Shown here piece by piece: positions 9,655 through 17,338 of a stretch of DNA of 50,392 nucleotides. The position numbers and the translations under genes were made by a program. Location of the stretch: positions 1-50,392 of the forward strand of contig NZ_JAQMTY010000274.1 in the NCBI RefSeq assembly GCF_028330765.1, written 5' to 3'. This DNA is from Spirulina subsalsa CS-330 (lineage in GTDB: Bacteria > Cyanobacteriota > Cyanobacteriia > Cyanobacteriales > Spirulinaceae). How positions within the stretch are numbered: position 1 is the first letter of the stretch; every line of letters begins with the position of its first letter. The notes beneath the pieces were generated by a model, which saw only the letters and a list, made by a program, of their open reading frames with translations, was not told where the DNA came from and searched no databases.

Positions 9655-9696
9655 AGGGAACTAAAAGCGTGGGGTAGGATCACCAACTGGGGACGT

Positions 9697-10980
9697 TTAG
9701 AGCGATCGCATCACCGTCACCGCATAGCAATCCGGCTTGAGATAGTCTTGGGCGATCTGCTGGAGAATGTCCGGGGTCATCCGTTGGATTCTTTCAGCAT
9801 AGGTTACTGCGAGTTCCGCTTGGGCGATCGTGTTGTAGTAGCCATAGAGGCCCGCCAGTTGGGCCGGTGTTTCCGTCGAAAAGGCATAGTCATTACAGAG
9901 CAACCGTTTAATCCGGTTCAATTCTGCCCGGCTCATCGGTGTGGTTTGGAGGTGATGGAGGTGGTCTTGGATCATCGCTTCAACGTCCGGCAACTGTGCA
10001 TCATCGAGCCAGGCATTAATCGTCAAGATACTCGCATTCTTTTGCAGGGAAAATTCACTCCCCACATCCCACACACATTGCGCCTCCTCGCGCAGATCCC
10101 GAACGAGGCGCGACGATCGCCCCCCCGCCAACAGCACCGACAACATATCCAAGCCAATCCCCACATCCATCAAGTCCACCCCCGGAGCCGTCCAAGCAAG
10201 CAGGAGGCGGGCCTGTTCGAGGCGCGGTAATCGGAGTTCGGTGCGGGTAATTTTTTCGAGATGGGGCAGCGGCTGGGTGGTTAAAGGGGGACATTCCGAT
10301 CGCACCGCAAAGGAACCAAAGGCCTCGCTGATCAGGGCGATCGCAGTTTCCCGTTCTACCCCACCGACGATCACCACCGTCATGTTTTCCGGTTGGTAAT
10401 GGGTGCGGTGAAAACAGCGCATTTGCTGGGGCGATCGCTCCCGCACCTGGGCTTCCGTGCCTAAAATCGAACGGCCATAGGGGGAATCCCCGTACACCGT
10501 TTCACAGAGGGCTTGAAACCCCAGCCAATCCGGATCATCCTGGCAGCCCCGGATCTCCTCAATCACCACATCCATTTCGCGCCCAAATTCCGTATCGTCA
10601 ATCACCGCGTGGAGGAGGATATCCGCAAAATAGGGCAGGGTTTGGGGGAGGTATTGCGCCGCCGTGGTGATGAAAAAATGGGCATAATCGTGGCTCGTGG
10701 CGGCATTGGTGGCCCCACCGCTGGCTTCAATGATCCAGTCAAATTCCCCCGGCGCAACCTGATCACTGCCTTTGAACACCATATGCTCTAGAAAGTGGGC
10801 CATCCCATGCCAGGAGTCCGGCTCGGTGGTGGCCCCGGCTTTGACCCAAACATCCACCGCCACGACTGGGGTAGCGGGCAAGTGCTGATGAATAATGGTC
10901 AGACCATTGGGCAGCCGAATCACGTCGGCGGGAAACGCGGAATGGGTTTGCGGTGCAGAGAGTTGTTGCAAAAGAGTCAA
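9697..10980 (-). CDS. M16 family zinc peptidase, active subunit
   Basis: The 427-residue protein carries the inverted zinc motif HFLEH (H62, E65, H66) and a downstream metal-ligand Glu in MDVVIEEIRG (E141/E142), as in pitrilysin and mitochondrial processing peptidase. The C-terminal half has GGRSSRLVRDLREEAQCVWDVGSE, which supplies the Arg that helps bind the substrate carboxylate. It likely degrades or trims peptides in the cytosol or periplasm; no signal peptide is obvious. The longest frame starts at a TTG (10980) with no clear ribosome site; an internal GTG at codon 20 is possible, but the N-terminal strand would then be shortened. It is the first gene of a two-gene unit with the inactive partner. 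Confidence 0.92.
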   Translation of the reverse strand: MTLLQQLSAPQTHSAFPADVIRLPNGLTIIHQHLPATPVVAVDVWVKAGATTEPDSWHGMAHFLEHMVFKGSDQVAPGEFDWIIEASGGATNAATSHDYAHFFITTAAQYLPQTLPYFADILLHAVIDDTEFGREMDVVIEEIRGCQDDPDWLGFQALCETVYGDSPYGRSILGTEAQVRERSPQQMRCFHRTHYQPENMTVVIVGGVERETAIALISEAFGSFAVRSECPPLTTQPLPHLEKITRTELRLPRLEQARLLLAWTAPGVDLMDVGIGLDMLSVLLAGGRSSRLVRDLREEAQCVWDVGSEFSLQKNASILTINAWLDDAQLPDVEAMIQDHLHHLQTTPMSRAELNRIKRLLCNDYAFSTETPAQLAGLYGYYNTIAQAELAVTYAERIQRMTPDILQQIAQDYLKPDCYAVTVMRSL

Positions 10981-11237
10981 TAACTAAAAAATAGCCACAC
11001 TTTAACGCCGTATTAACCTCACTATCTTAACCGGGGTGCTGTGGTGGATTTGATGAATCTGATACAAAATCTAGAATTATCCAACTTTTCCCACGTCGCC
11101 CTACAGAACAAGGGGCTTTAAGCCCCTTGCCGTCCCCTAGTATTACTGAGGATTTAGGTCAATATTATGGATCAGCAGTCGGTCACTGTGGGAGAGATAC
11201 GTCTCTAAATTGTGAAACTTGTTCAATTGAGGTGGCA
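10981..11237. other. Intergenic region with a GGGGC palindrome
   Basis: This is the divergent promoter region between the M16 pair and the cyclotransferase-like gene. It holds a 21-bp palindrome (11109-11129, CAAGGGGCTTTAAGCCCCTTG) related to four copies elsewhere in the window, and a short hairpin AGAGATACGTCTCT near 11195. No protein gene is seen. Confidence 0.6.
11109..11129. repeat. CAAGGGGC palindrome, copy 1
   Basis: A 21-bp palindrome, one T longer in the centre than the 20-bp copies at 36334, 36721, 45461 and 46308. No flanking terminal inverted repeats are evident here, so it may be a decayed element or an independent hairpin. It sits 109 bp upstream of the next gene. Confidence 0.7.
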
Positions 11238-11660
11238 ATGATTCAAGTCTTTGTCTACGGCACACTGAAGCCCGGCGAGGCCAATTATCGGGACTATTGT
11301 GGCGATCGCCCCCACCGGGCCCAACCCGCCTACACCTGGGGGCGGCTCTATCACCTCCCGGCCTATGGCTATCCCGCCATGACCCACGGCATAGAGCGGA
11401 TTATGGGGGTGTTGTTAACATTTGAGGCGGCTGATATTTTGGCGATTTTAGATCCCTTGGAGACCTATGAGGAGGGGCGATCGCCGGAGCACAACGAATA
11501 CGATCGCCAACAGATTGAAGTGTTCACCCCTGGGGGCCAGTCCCTCGGCCGGGTGTGGGGCTATGTGATGCGCCCCGCCCTAGTGGAGCAACACGGCGGT
11601 ATCTGGGTGGCTTCGGGCCAATGGTCAGGGGTGGACTATCCTAAGGCAGGAGGATTTTAG
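11238..11660 (+). CDS. Gamma-glutamylcyclotransferase-family protein
   Basis: The 140-residue protein begins with the family signature VFVYGTLKPGEANY (residues 4-17), whose YGTL loop binds the gamma-glutamyl group. A mid-protein GVLLTF...DILAILDPLETYEEG supplies the acidic residue expected to act as general acid/base, and it ends with a GRVWGYVM strand. Related enzymes release 5-oxoproline from gamma-glutamyl compounds such as glutathione fragments or gamma-glutamylamines; the substrate here is unknown. ATG 11238, after TTGAGGTGGCA, is chosen because the signature starts at once; the longer reading frame upstream has no recognisable sequence. It stands alone between a repeat-bearing region and an ABC ATPase gene. 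Confidence 0.85.
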   Translation: MIQVFVYGTLKPGEANYRDYCGDRPHRAQPAYTWGRLYHLPAYGYPAMTHGIERIMGVLLTFEAADILAILDPLETYEEGRSPEHNEYDRQQIEVFTPGGQSLGRVWGYVMRPALVEQHGGIWVASGQWSGVDYPKAGGF

Positions 11661-11791
11661 AGCGTGGCCCACAACGCATTCGGGTGGATATTTGATGCGA
11701 TCGCCCCCAGAATGTCAGCAATTATTCAGTTGTAATGTAAATTGTCAACTAAAATCCCCTTAAGCTGCCCAATGTTTCTACAGGAGATTCC

Positions 11792-12595
11792 ATGACTGGC
11801 AACCCTTCGGTAAACCCAACCTCTGACACCGCCCCCGCTGCTGAACTGAAAAAACCTGCTGAGGCGATGATTGTCGCCACCGATGTGCAGAAATGGTACG
11901 CCAGCAATCAATTTCACGTCCTGCGCGGGGTGAGTTTGACCGTGCGTAAAGGTGAAGTGGTGGTGATTATGGGGCCATCGGGTTCCGGAAAATCCACCTT
12001 CATCCGCACCTTTAACGCCCTCGAACCCTATCAAAAAGGGACGATTATGGTGGATGGGATTGAACTGTCCCACGATTTAAAAAATATTGATGCGATTCGC
12101 CGTGAAGTGGGGATGGTGTTCCAACAGTTCAACCTGTTCCCCCATTTGAGCGTGTTGCAAAATGTCACCCTCGCGCCGATCTGGGTGCGTCGTCGCAAGA
12201 AAGTGGAAGCCGAAGCCCACGCCATGCAACTCCTGGAAAAGGTGGGAATTTTAGAACAGGCGCGAAAATATCCGGGGCAATTGTCCGGGGGTCAGCAGCA
12301 ACGGGTGGCGATCGCTCGCGCCCTGGCGATGCAACCCCGGATCATGCTCTTTGATGAACCCACCTCCGCCCTTGACCCGGAAATGGTGCGGGAAGTGCTC
12401 GACACGATGCGATCGCTGGCTGACGACGGTATGACCATGGTTTGTGTGACCCACGAAGTCGGCTTTGCGCGGGAAGTGGCCGATCGCGTCGTCTTGATGG
12501 CTGATGGTGAACTCGTCGAGGAAGCTCCCCCCGATGTTTTCTTCAACAACCCTCAACACGATCGCACCAAGCAATTCCTCTCGCAAATCCTCTAG
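11792..12595 (+). CDS. Polar amino-acid ABC transporter ATP-binding protein (GlnQ/BgtA-like)
   Basis: The 267-residue ATPase has Walker [10 protein letters not shown] (61-69), [21 protein letters not shown], signature [19 protein letters not shown], Walker [16 protein letters not shown], and the switch His in [16 protein letters not shown]. These phrases are diagnostic of the PAAT family (GlnQ, HisP, ArtP). An unusual N-terminal extension of about 25 residues, rich in Pro, Ala and Thr, precedes the fold. CAGGAG lies eight bases before the ATG. No permease or binding protein lies next to it, so it must serve a membrane complex encoded elsewhere, as with cyanobacterial bgt genes. Substrate probably glutamine, glutamate or basic amino acids (inference). 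Confidence 0.9.
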   Translation: MTGNPSVNPTSDTAPAAELKKPAEAMIVATDVQKWYASNQFHVLRGVSLTVRKGEVVVIMGPSGSGKSTFIRTFNALEPYQKGTIMVDGIELSHDLKNIDAIRREVGMVFQQFNLFPHLSVLQNVTLAPIWVRRRKKVEAEAHAMQLLEKVGILEQARKYPGQLSGGQQQRVAIARALAMQPRIMLFDEPTSALDPEMVREVLDTMRSLADDGMTMVCVTHEVGFAREVADRVVLMADGELVEEAPPDVFFNNPQHDRTKQFLSQIL

Positions 12596-12608
12596 GCTCC
12601 CCAGTTTT

Positions 12609-12668
12609 GGGCATGGTGACCAAATCCCTACAGACCGATCCACTCGTAGGGGCATGGTCACCATGCCC
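12609..12668. repeat. GGGCATGGTGACC inverted repeat between convergent genes
   Basis: GGGCATGGTGACC at 12609-12621 is the exact complement of 12656-12668. The right arm is itself nearly palindromic (GGGCATGG-TCA-CCATGCCC, 12650-12668), so two alternative hairpins are possible. It fills the gap between the ABC ATPase stop (12595) and the rluD-like stop (12668) and may end both transcripts, though there is no clear T-run. Confidence 0.65.
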
Positions 12669-13597
12669 TAAGCTCGCCGTCGGAGTACATTCAATAGGGT
12701 TTCAAACTGGGCGGGCCGAGGCGCGATCGCTTCAATCGGCTCCCCCGAAATGGGATGCACCAAGCCCAAGCGATAAGCGTGCAGAGCCTGTCCGGTTAAA
12801 TTCACCCCCATGGCCCGCCCTGGCCCGTAGAGGGGATCGCCCAGGAGCGGATGACCGATGTGGGTAAGGTGAACGCGGATTTGGTGGGTGCGGCCCGTGG
12901 TGAGTTGAAACCTCAGCAGGGTATAGTTGCCCAACCGCTCCAACACTTGCCAATGGGTGACGGCCGATCGCCCCCGTTCGAGATCCGCGATCGCCATTTT
13001 TTTCAACCCCGCCGGATGCCGACCAATGGGCGCGTCTACCGTGCCATGCTCCGCTTGGGGTGCGCCGTAGACGATGCCGTGATAGAGGCGTTGGGCGGTT
13101 TTGGTTTTGATTTGCTGCTGAAGATGTTGGAGGGCGTGATCGGTTTTCGCCACGACGATCGCGCCGCTAGTGTCTTTATCCAACCGATGGACAATGCCCG
13201 GCCGTTCAATCCCGCCAATCCCGGCTAAGTCTTGGCAATGGTGGAGCAGGGCATGGACAAGCGTGCCGCGATCGTGGCCGGGGGCGGGATGCACCACCAT
13301 CCCAGCGGGCTTGTTGATGATAATCAAGACCTCATCTTCGTAGAGGATGTCGAGGGGGATGGCTTCGGGGGTGAGGGTGAGGGGTTCGGTGGGGGGAATC
13401 GTGACGGTGAGGCGATCGCCCACATTGAGGGCCGTTTTTTTATTCAAACAGGGCTGGTCGTTGCAGGATACATGGCCCTGCTCGATCAGTTTTTGGAGGC
13501 GCGATCGCGACAGATCCGGAATCTGATCCGCCAGCCACCGATCCAGGCGGGGTGCGGGCTGGTCAACCGTGAGGCTCAGCGGGGGAGAGAGTGACAT
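12668..13597 (-). CDS. RluD-type 23S rRNA pseudouridine synthase (RluA family)
   Basis: The 309-residue enzyme isomerises uridines in large-subunit rRNA. The N-terminal S4 RNA-binding domain (about 15-65) includes RLDRWLADQI...SRSRLQKLIEQGHV. The catalytic domain carries the RluA-family motif GIVHRLDKDTSG with catalytic D140, then GRTHQIRVHLTHIGHPLLGDPLYG near the C-terminus. ATG 13597 is chosen because the S4 domain begins soon after, and an in-frame upstream start would only add 20 residues without homology. It is divergent from the acidic lipoprotein gene (67-bp spacer). The exact target site (1911/1915/1917 or another) cannot be read from sequence. Confidence 0.92.
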   Translation of the reverse strand: MSLSPPLSLTVDQPAPRLDRWLADQIPDLSRSRLQKLIEQGHVSCNDQPCLNKKTALNVGDRLTVTIPPTEPLTLTPEAIPLDILYEDEVLIIINKPAGMVVHPAPGHDRGTLVHALLHHCQDLAGIGGIERPGIVHRLDKDTSGAIVVAKTDHALQHLQQQIKTKTAQRLYHGIVYGAPQAEHGTVDAPIGRHPAGLKKMAIADLERGRSAVTHWQVLERLGNYTLLRFQLTTGRTHQIRVHLTHIGHPLLGDPLYGPGRAMGVNLTGQALHAYRLGLVHPISGEPIEAIAPRPAQFETLLNVLRRRA

Positions 13598-13663
13598 TAG
13601 CGACCTTTCCGAGTTCTTTACTTTTATCGGGCATCTTGAATCATAACGACCTAACAACCATTA

Positions 13664-14020
13664 ATGACCATGAATCACCCAACCTCAAAAGCCGTTAGTC
13701 TCTTTTTGTCCCTCGGTTTGGCCACCAGCCTCGCCGCCTGTGGCACTACACCGCCCCCCGCCGAAGATGGTGGCGAAGAAGGCGGCGCATTGCCCCAAGA
13801 GTCGTCACCCCATGCCCTGGTTGAACCGACCCAAACGGCGACCTTGGTGGCGAACGAATCCACCACCCCTAGCCTCGATGCGGCGAAGGATGATGAAAAG
13901 GGCGAATCTGGCGAAGGCTACGAGTCCGATGATGATGACTACGATGATGAAGCGGGCGAAGGCTACGAGTCCGATGATGATGACTACGATGATGAAGCGG
14001 GCGAAGGCTACGAATCCTAA
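13664..14020 (+). CDS. Small acidic-repeat lipoprotein
   Basis: The 118-residue protein has a lipoprotein signal: basic start, hydrophobic core SLFLSLGLATSL and lipobox LAAC with the lipidated Cys at residue 26. The mature part is strongly acidic. It ends in two perfect 15-residue repeats (GEGYESDDDDYDDEA) plus a third partial one, encoded by 45-bp DNA repeats at 13910, 13955 and 14000. Such Asp/Glu clusters could bind calcium, iron or other cations, but this is inference; I do not recognise the family. It is followed at 56 bp by a PiuC-like iron dioxygenase gene and then a PepSY-type membrane gene, all on the same strand. An alternative ATG lies at 13670. Confidence 0.8.
   Translation: MTMNHPTSKAVSLFLSLGLATSLAACGTTPPPAEDGGEEGGALPQESSPHALVEPTQTATLVANESTTPSLDAAKDDEKGESGEGYESDDDDYDDEAGEGYESDDDDYDDEAGEGYES
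13910..14017 (+). repeat. 45-bp in-frame tandem repeat, 2.4 copies
   Basis: The units begin at 13910, 13955 and 14000 (partial, 18 bases). The two full units look identical by eye, which suggests recent expansion or ongoing slippage. Each adds 15 residues to the acidic tail of the lipoprotein, so copy number may vary between strains. Confidence 0.92.
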
Positions 14021-14076
14021 ACCGGATGGGGCAGGGTCTGAATGGAATGTTTTGAGCTGGATGGTATTGATTGGTG

Positions 14077-14751
14077 ATGATTTTAACGATTGAAAATGTT
14101 CTCACTCCGGATGAGTTGGAAACCGTGCAACGCACCTTAATGACGGCATCCTTTGTTGATGGGAAAATCACAGCGGGGCGCTATGCCAAGTTAGTGAAGA
14201 CCAACGAACAAATCGACGGCAAAACAGACGAGGCGCAAACCTTGCGATCGCTCGTTAAACCCGCCATCCAACGCCATCCCCTCTTTCAAGCCGCCATTCG
14301 CCCCCACACGATCCGCCCGCTGCTGTTCAGCCGCTATGAACCGGGGATGAGTTACGGAACCCATACCGATAATGCCCTGATGGGGAAGGGGCGCGATCGC
14401 ACCCGTTCTGATGTATCCCTCACCCTCTTTCTCAGCGACCCCGACAGCTATACCGGCGGCGAACTCTGCCTTGACACCGCCTTCGGTGAGCAGCAGATTA
14501 AACTTGCCGCCGGTTCGATGGTGGTGTATCCCTCCACGATGCTGCACCATGTCGCCGCCGTCACCACCGGGATACGCCTCGCCGCCGTCACTTGGGTCCA
14601 AAGTCTCGTCCGCGATCCCCAAGAGCGTGAAATCCTCTTTGAACTAGACACCGTGCGCCGCGCTACCTTTGAAAAATACGGCAAAACCGTTGAGTTTGAC
14701 CTCCTCAGCAAAACCCTCTCGAATCTCCTCCGGAAATGGGTCGAACTTTAA
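14077..14751 (+). CDS. PiuC-like Fe(II)/2-oxoglutarate dioxygenase (PKHD-type hydroxylase)
   Basis: The 224-residue enzyme shows the iron triad HxD...H: H96 and D98 in YGTHTDNAL, and H157 (or H158) in STMLHHVAAVT, with R167 placed to bind 2-oxoglutarate. The N-terminal MILTIENVLTPDELETV, GKITAG..AKLVKTNEQ and the C-terminal SLVRDPQEREILFELD blocks are typical of PiuC/YbiX proteins, about 225 residues long. In other bacteria these are iron-starvation genes next to siderophore receptors; their substrate is not known. The start is ATG 14077 after GGTG; upstream TTG/GTG codons are less likely. It lies 35 bp before the PepSY-type gene and downstream of the acidic lipoprotein, suggesting one operon. 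Confidence 0.92.
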   Translation: MILTIENVLTPDELETVQRTLMTASFVDGKITAGRYAKLVKTNEQIDGKTDEAQTLRSLVKPAIQRHPLFQAAIRPHTIRPLLFSRYEPGMSYGTHTDNALMGKGRDRTRSDVSLTLFLSDPDSYTGGELCLDTAFGEQQIKLAAGSMVVYPSTMLHHVAAVTTGIRLAAVTWVQSLVRDPQEREILFELDTVRRATFEKYGKTVEFDLLSKTLSNLLRKWVEL

Positions 14752-14786
14752 CCCCCCTGCCCCCTATTCCCTCACTGCAAAATCCG

Positions 14787-15326
14787 ATGAACATTCGCAA
14801 ATTCCACCGCACGATCGCCCCCATCTTTTTCCTTCCCCTCTTCGCCACCGCCCTGACTGGCGTGATCTATCGCGTTGGGCGGGCCTGGTTTAATCTGCCG
14901 CACCAAGACTGGCTCATGATCATTCACCAAGGGGAGTTTTTAGGCAAGCCCCTCGTGCCGGTCTATGTGCTGCTGCTGGGAGTGGGACTGCTGGGCTTGA
15001 TTGTCACCGGGGGGATGATGGCGAAGCAACTGTGGGGACGACCGGCGAAACAGACCGATCGCCGCTGGCATCGGATCGTGGGTGCGATCGCCCTTCTCCC
15101 CCTGATCCTCAGCGCCACCACCGGCATCATCTACCGCCTCGCCCGCACCTGGTTCGGCCTGGACTATGAGCAAGTGGGCATTTTCCTCAGCATCCACGAA
15201 GGCCGCTACTTTGGGACGATTCTGCACCCGATCTATGTCCTGTTGGTGGGAGTGGGGTTAATCATTTTGTTAATCACAGGCATCCGGATGACGGGAATCC
15301 TTCGGCAGCGGCGACGTTCTACCTAA
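14787..15326 (+). CDS. PepSY-type membrane protein with internal duplication (PiuB-like)
   Basis: The 179-residue membrane protein consists of two related halves. Half one has FATALTGVIYRVGRAWF, then IHQGEFLG and PVYVLLLGVGLLGLIVTG; half two has LSATTGIIYRLARTWF, then IHEGRYFG and PIYVLLVGVGLIILLITG. Each half gives two transmembrane helices joined by a short loop containing a conserved His. This resembles the helix pairs of PepSY-associated (PiuB, iron-regulated membrane) proteins but is shorter, with no separate PepSY domain. PiuB-like proteins often sit next to piuC, as here. The conserved His in each half could ligate heme or metal (inference). Start taken at ATG 14787 (MNIRKFHR); TTG/GTG codons upstream overlap the previous gene. 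Confidence 0.75.
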   Translation: MNIRKFHRTIAPIFFLPLFATALTGVIYRVGRAWFNLPHQDWLMIIHQGEFLGKPLVPVYVLLLGVGLLGLIVTGGMMAKQLWGRPAKQTDRRWHRIVGAIALLPLILSATTGIIYRLARTWFGLDYEQVGIFLSIHEGRYFGTILHPIYVLLVGVGLIILLITGIRMTGILRQRRRST

Positions 15327-15399
15327 ATTGTCCACTCGCTAAACTCACCCGATCAGGATGCAGCTACCGTGAAATGAGAAGCAATCCCCATCGGTAATC

Positions 15400-16629
15400 A
15401 TGCGCAGGATCAACTCTCCAAAAATTCACGATCACCTCACGGTCAAGCTCGAAGGCACACGTTTTCAGGCTTTTATTCGTGAATTGCTCACCAATAGCGG
15501 CCATTTTTTGGTGCTCAAGGGGTTAGCGGAATTGATTGTCGATGGGTGGCGGGTGTACCTCACCCATCCGCCGGAATACCTGCTCATCTTCGCCGTATCG
15601 ATTCAAGCGTGGTATTTGTCCCGACCGACGGCCCAGCGGTTTTGGGGAAATTTGATCGGGGTGGGGGTCTATACGGTGCTGGATGTGCCCCTGGATGGTT
15701 GGGGATTTTTTACGGATTTTAGTCATTTGGTGTTTTGGGGGGCTTCGTTGGCGATCGCCCTCTCCCAATATCTCCGCACCCAAGTCTGGCCCCAGTCTGA
15801 TGGTCTGCTCATTCCCCTCGAAAGTGTGGTGCGGACGTTGATGATCCAGGCGTTTTATCTGGTCGTTCAGGTGGAGCCAGAGGGTCAGGTGACCTGGGAC
15901 GATCTCCAGATGATGGTGAATAGCCATAGCCATCGCTATTTTCTGGGGAGTGTGGTGTTGATTGGGCTGTTTTTGGGGTTGCGAAATTTGCAGGTGAGTC
16001 GGCAGCAGCGACAGTTACGGGAAACAGCGCGATCACTCCAACAGTTTGCCGAATGGGGCATCGGAGCCTATGCCGTCAATCAAGCCGTGAACAATCCCGA
16101 CGCTGTCGCCCTCACCCTCCAAAACCGCACAATTATTTTCATGGATATTCGCGGCTTTACCCGCTGGTGTGAACAGCACGAACCCGATGCGATCGCCCAT
16201 GTCCTCAACGCCTACTACTACGCCGTTGAACCCGCCGCCGCTGCCCACGACCCGATCCGCGTCAGCTTCACCGGGGATGAAATCATGGCGATCTACGCCA
16301 CCCCCGCCCAAGGTATCGCCGCCGCCCAAGCCATGCGCAATCAGTCCCACGCCTGCCTCGCGCCCCACGGTCTCGGCGCAGGCTGTGCTGTCCATTGTGG
16401 CCCGGTGATGGAGGGGTTTTTCGGCAGCCAAGATCTGCGCACCTATACCGTGATTGGCGACACTGTTAACACCGCCAAACGCCTCGAATCCGCCACCCCC
16501 GCCGGTCAGATCACCCTCTCCGATGCCGTCTATCACACCGCCCCCGATCTCGCCGTCCAGCCCCTGACCCCGATCACCGTCAAAGGCAAACAAGACCCCC
16601 TGACCATCTGGCAATTGATGGCAACCTAA
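15400..16629 (+). CDS. Membrane-bound class III adenylate/guanylate cyclase
   Basis: The protein has 409 residues. The N-terminal half (about 35-200) holds five or so hydrophobic helices, and a short helical linker leads to a class III cyclase domain (about 240-408). Metal-binding Asp residues are D249 in IIFMDIRGFTRWCEQH and D293 in RVSFTGDEIMAIYA; a TVIGDTVNTAKRLESAT block supplies the transition-state region. It should make cAMP or cGMP from the nucleoside triphosphate; residues deciding ATP versus GTP cannot be assigned with confidence. The membrane part looks like an integral sensor, ligand unknown. It stands alone, 73 bp after the PepSY-type gene, and is followed by a small hypothetical gene. 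Confidence 0.9.
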   Translation: MRRINSPKIHDHLTVKLEGTRFQAFIRELLTNSGHFLVLKGLAELIVDGWRVYLTHPPEYLLIFAVSIQAWYLSRPTAQRFWGNLIGVGVYTVLDVPLDGWGFFTDFSHLVFWGASLAIALSQYLRTQVWPQSDGLLIPLESVVRTLMIQAFYLVVQVEPEGQVTWDDLQMMVNSHSHRYFLGSVVLIGLFLGLRNLQVSRQQRQLRETARSLQQFAEWGIGAYAVNQAVNNPDAVALTLQNRTIIFMDIRGFTRWCEQHEPDAIAHVLNAYYYAVEPAAAAHDPIRVSFTGDEIMAIYATPAQGIAAAQAMRNQSHACLAPHGLGAGCAVHCGPVMEGFFGSQDLRTYTVIGDTVNTAKRLESATPAGQITLSDAVYHTAPDLAVQPLTPITVKGKQDPLTIWQLMAT

Positions 16630-16669
16630 TGCCTACAATGGACGAGTAACGTTCATGTTTGCGATCGCC

Positions 16670-16930
16670 ATGTCCCGAATCAATCCCTACACCCTCCAAA
16701 TGCAGATCACCCGCATGTTTGAGCAAAATCAAGCCTTTTTCGTGGAAACCAAAGTCCACGACTGGCTCCGGGAACGCAAGGAAGACCCCGCCGACTATGA
16801 TGTGATTTTCCATCAACACCCCGCCCCGCCCGGCTCCGACCAAGTGATCGCCGTGGAAATCGAACTGCGCCGCAAAGACGGCCAACCGACGGATGCATGG
16901 CTCCAAGACGAAGCCAACCGCCACGCCTAG
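16670..16930 (+). CDS. Small conserved-looking hypothetical protein
   Basis: The 86-residue product begins MSRINPYTLQMQI and contains two amphipathic helices, VHDWLRERKEDPADYDVIFHQHP, and a basic-acidic strand VIAVEIELRRKDGQPTD. It has no signal peptide or membrane segment. ATG 16670 is preferred to the ATG at 16655 because the latter lies directly on a GCGATCGCC HIP1 site with no family-like residues before it. I do not recognise a function. It lies 40 bp downstream of the nucleotide cyclase gene on the same strand and could be co-transcribed with it. Coding bias (G/C at third positions) matches its neighbours, so it is likely real. Confidence 0.65.
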   Translation: MSRINPYTLQMQITRMFEQNQAFFVETKVHDWLRERKEDPADYDVIFHQHPAPPGSDQVIAVEIELRRKDGQPTDAWLQDEANRHA

Positions 16931-17048
16931 CCCCTGCGCCTAACTTTAGGGTTCCAACCGTGATAAAGGTCAACTGACTGCCTCCAAGACCATCCCATAA
17001 ACCCCTGATGCTTATGTCTCACCCCGCCATAAAATTTAGGCGGTAGGA

Positions 17049-17077
17049 TTGACAGGCGAAAAACCCTTTGCTACGAT
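17049..17077 (+). promoter_or_regulatory. Sigma-70-type promoter for tRNA-Lys
   Basis: TTGACA at 17049-17054, a 17-base spacer, and TACGAT at 17072-17077 form a near-consensus housekeeping promoter. Transcription would start near 17084, about 34 bases before the mature tRNA 5-prime end at 17118. Confidence 0.7.
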
Positions 17078-17117
17078 AAGGAACCGTGCGCAAATAAAGA
17101 AATTATTCCAAGCACAG

Positions 17118-17189
17118 GGGTCGCTAGCTCAATGGTAGAGTACTCGGCTTTTAACCGATTTGTTCTGGGTTCGAGTCCCAGGCGACCCA
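17118..17189 (+). tRNA. trnK: tRNA-Lys (anticodon UUU)
   Basis: The 72-base cloverleaf has acceptor arms GGGTCGC and GCGACCC, D arm GCTC...GAGT, anticodon loop CTTTTAA (anticodon TTT), T arm CTGGG-TTCGAGT-CCCAG and discriminator A. CCA is not encoded. The sequence closely resembles chloroplast trnK(UUU), as expected for a cyanobacterium. The outer base pair of the anticodon stem is a C-U mismatch. A near-consensus promoter lies just upstream. Confidence 0.96.
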
Positions 17190-17338
17190 TAAACATCTGT
17201 GAATCGCAACTCAAATTAACAAAAGTTCTTAGGAGTCTGATAGACTAACTTAAGATTCTGATCACGATTGAACTGCGATCCATCCAAATGATGGTACGCG
17301 AACTGACAACATTAAAGAAAACGATAGGAGGATGATTT

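Noticed and set aside
16655..16669. Upstream ATG for the small gene after the cyclase
   Set aside because: The added codons arise from a HIP1 site and have no protein-like conservation; ATG 16670 fits better, though this is not proven.
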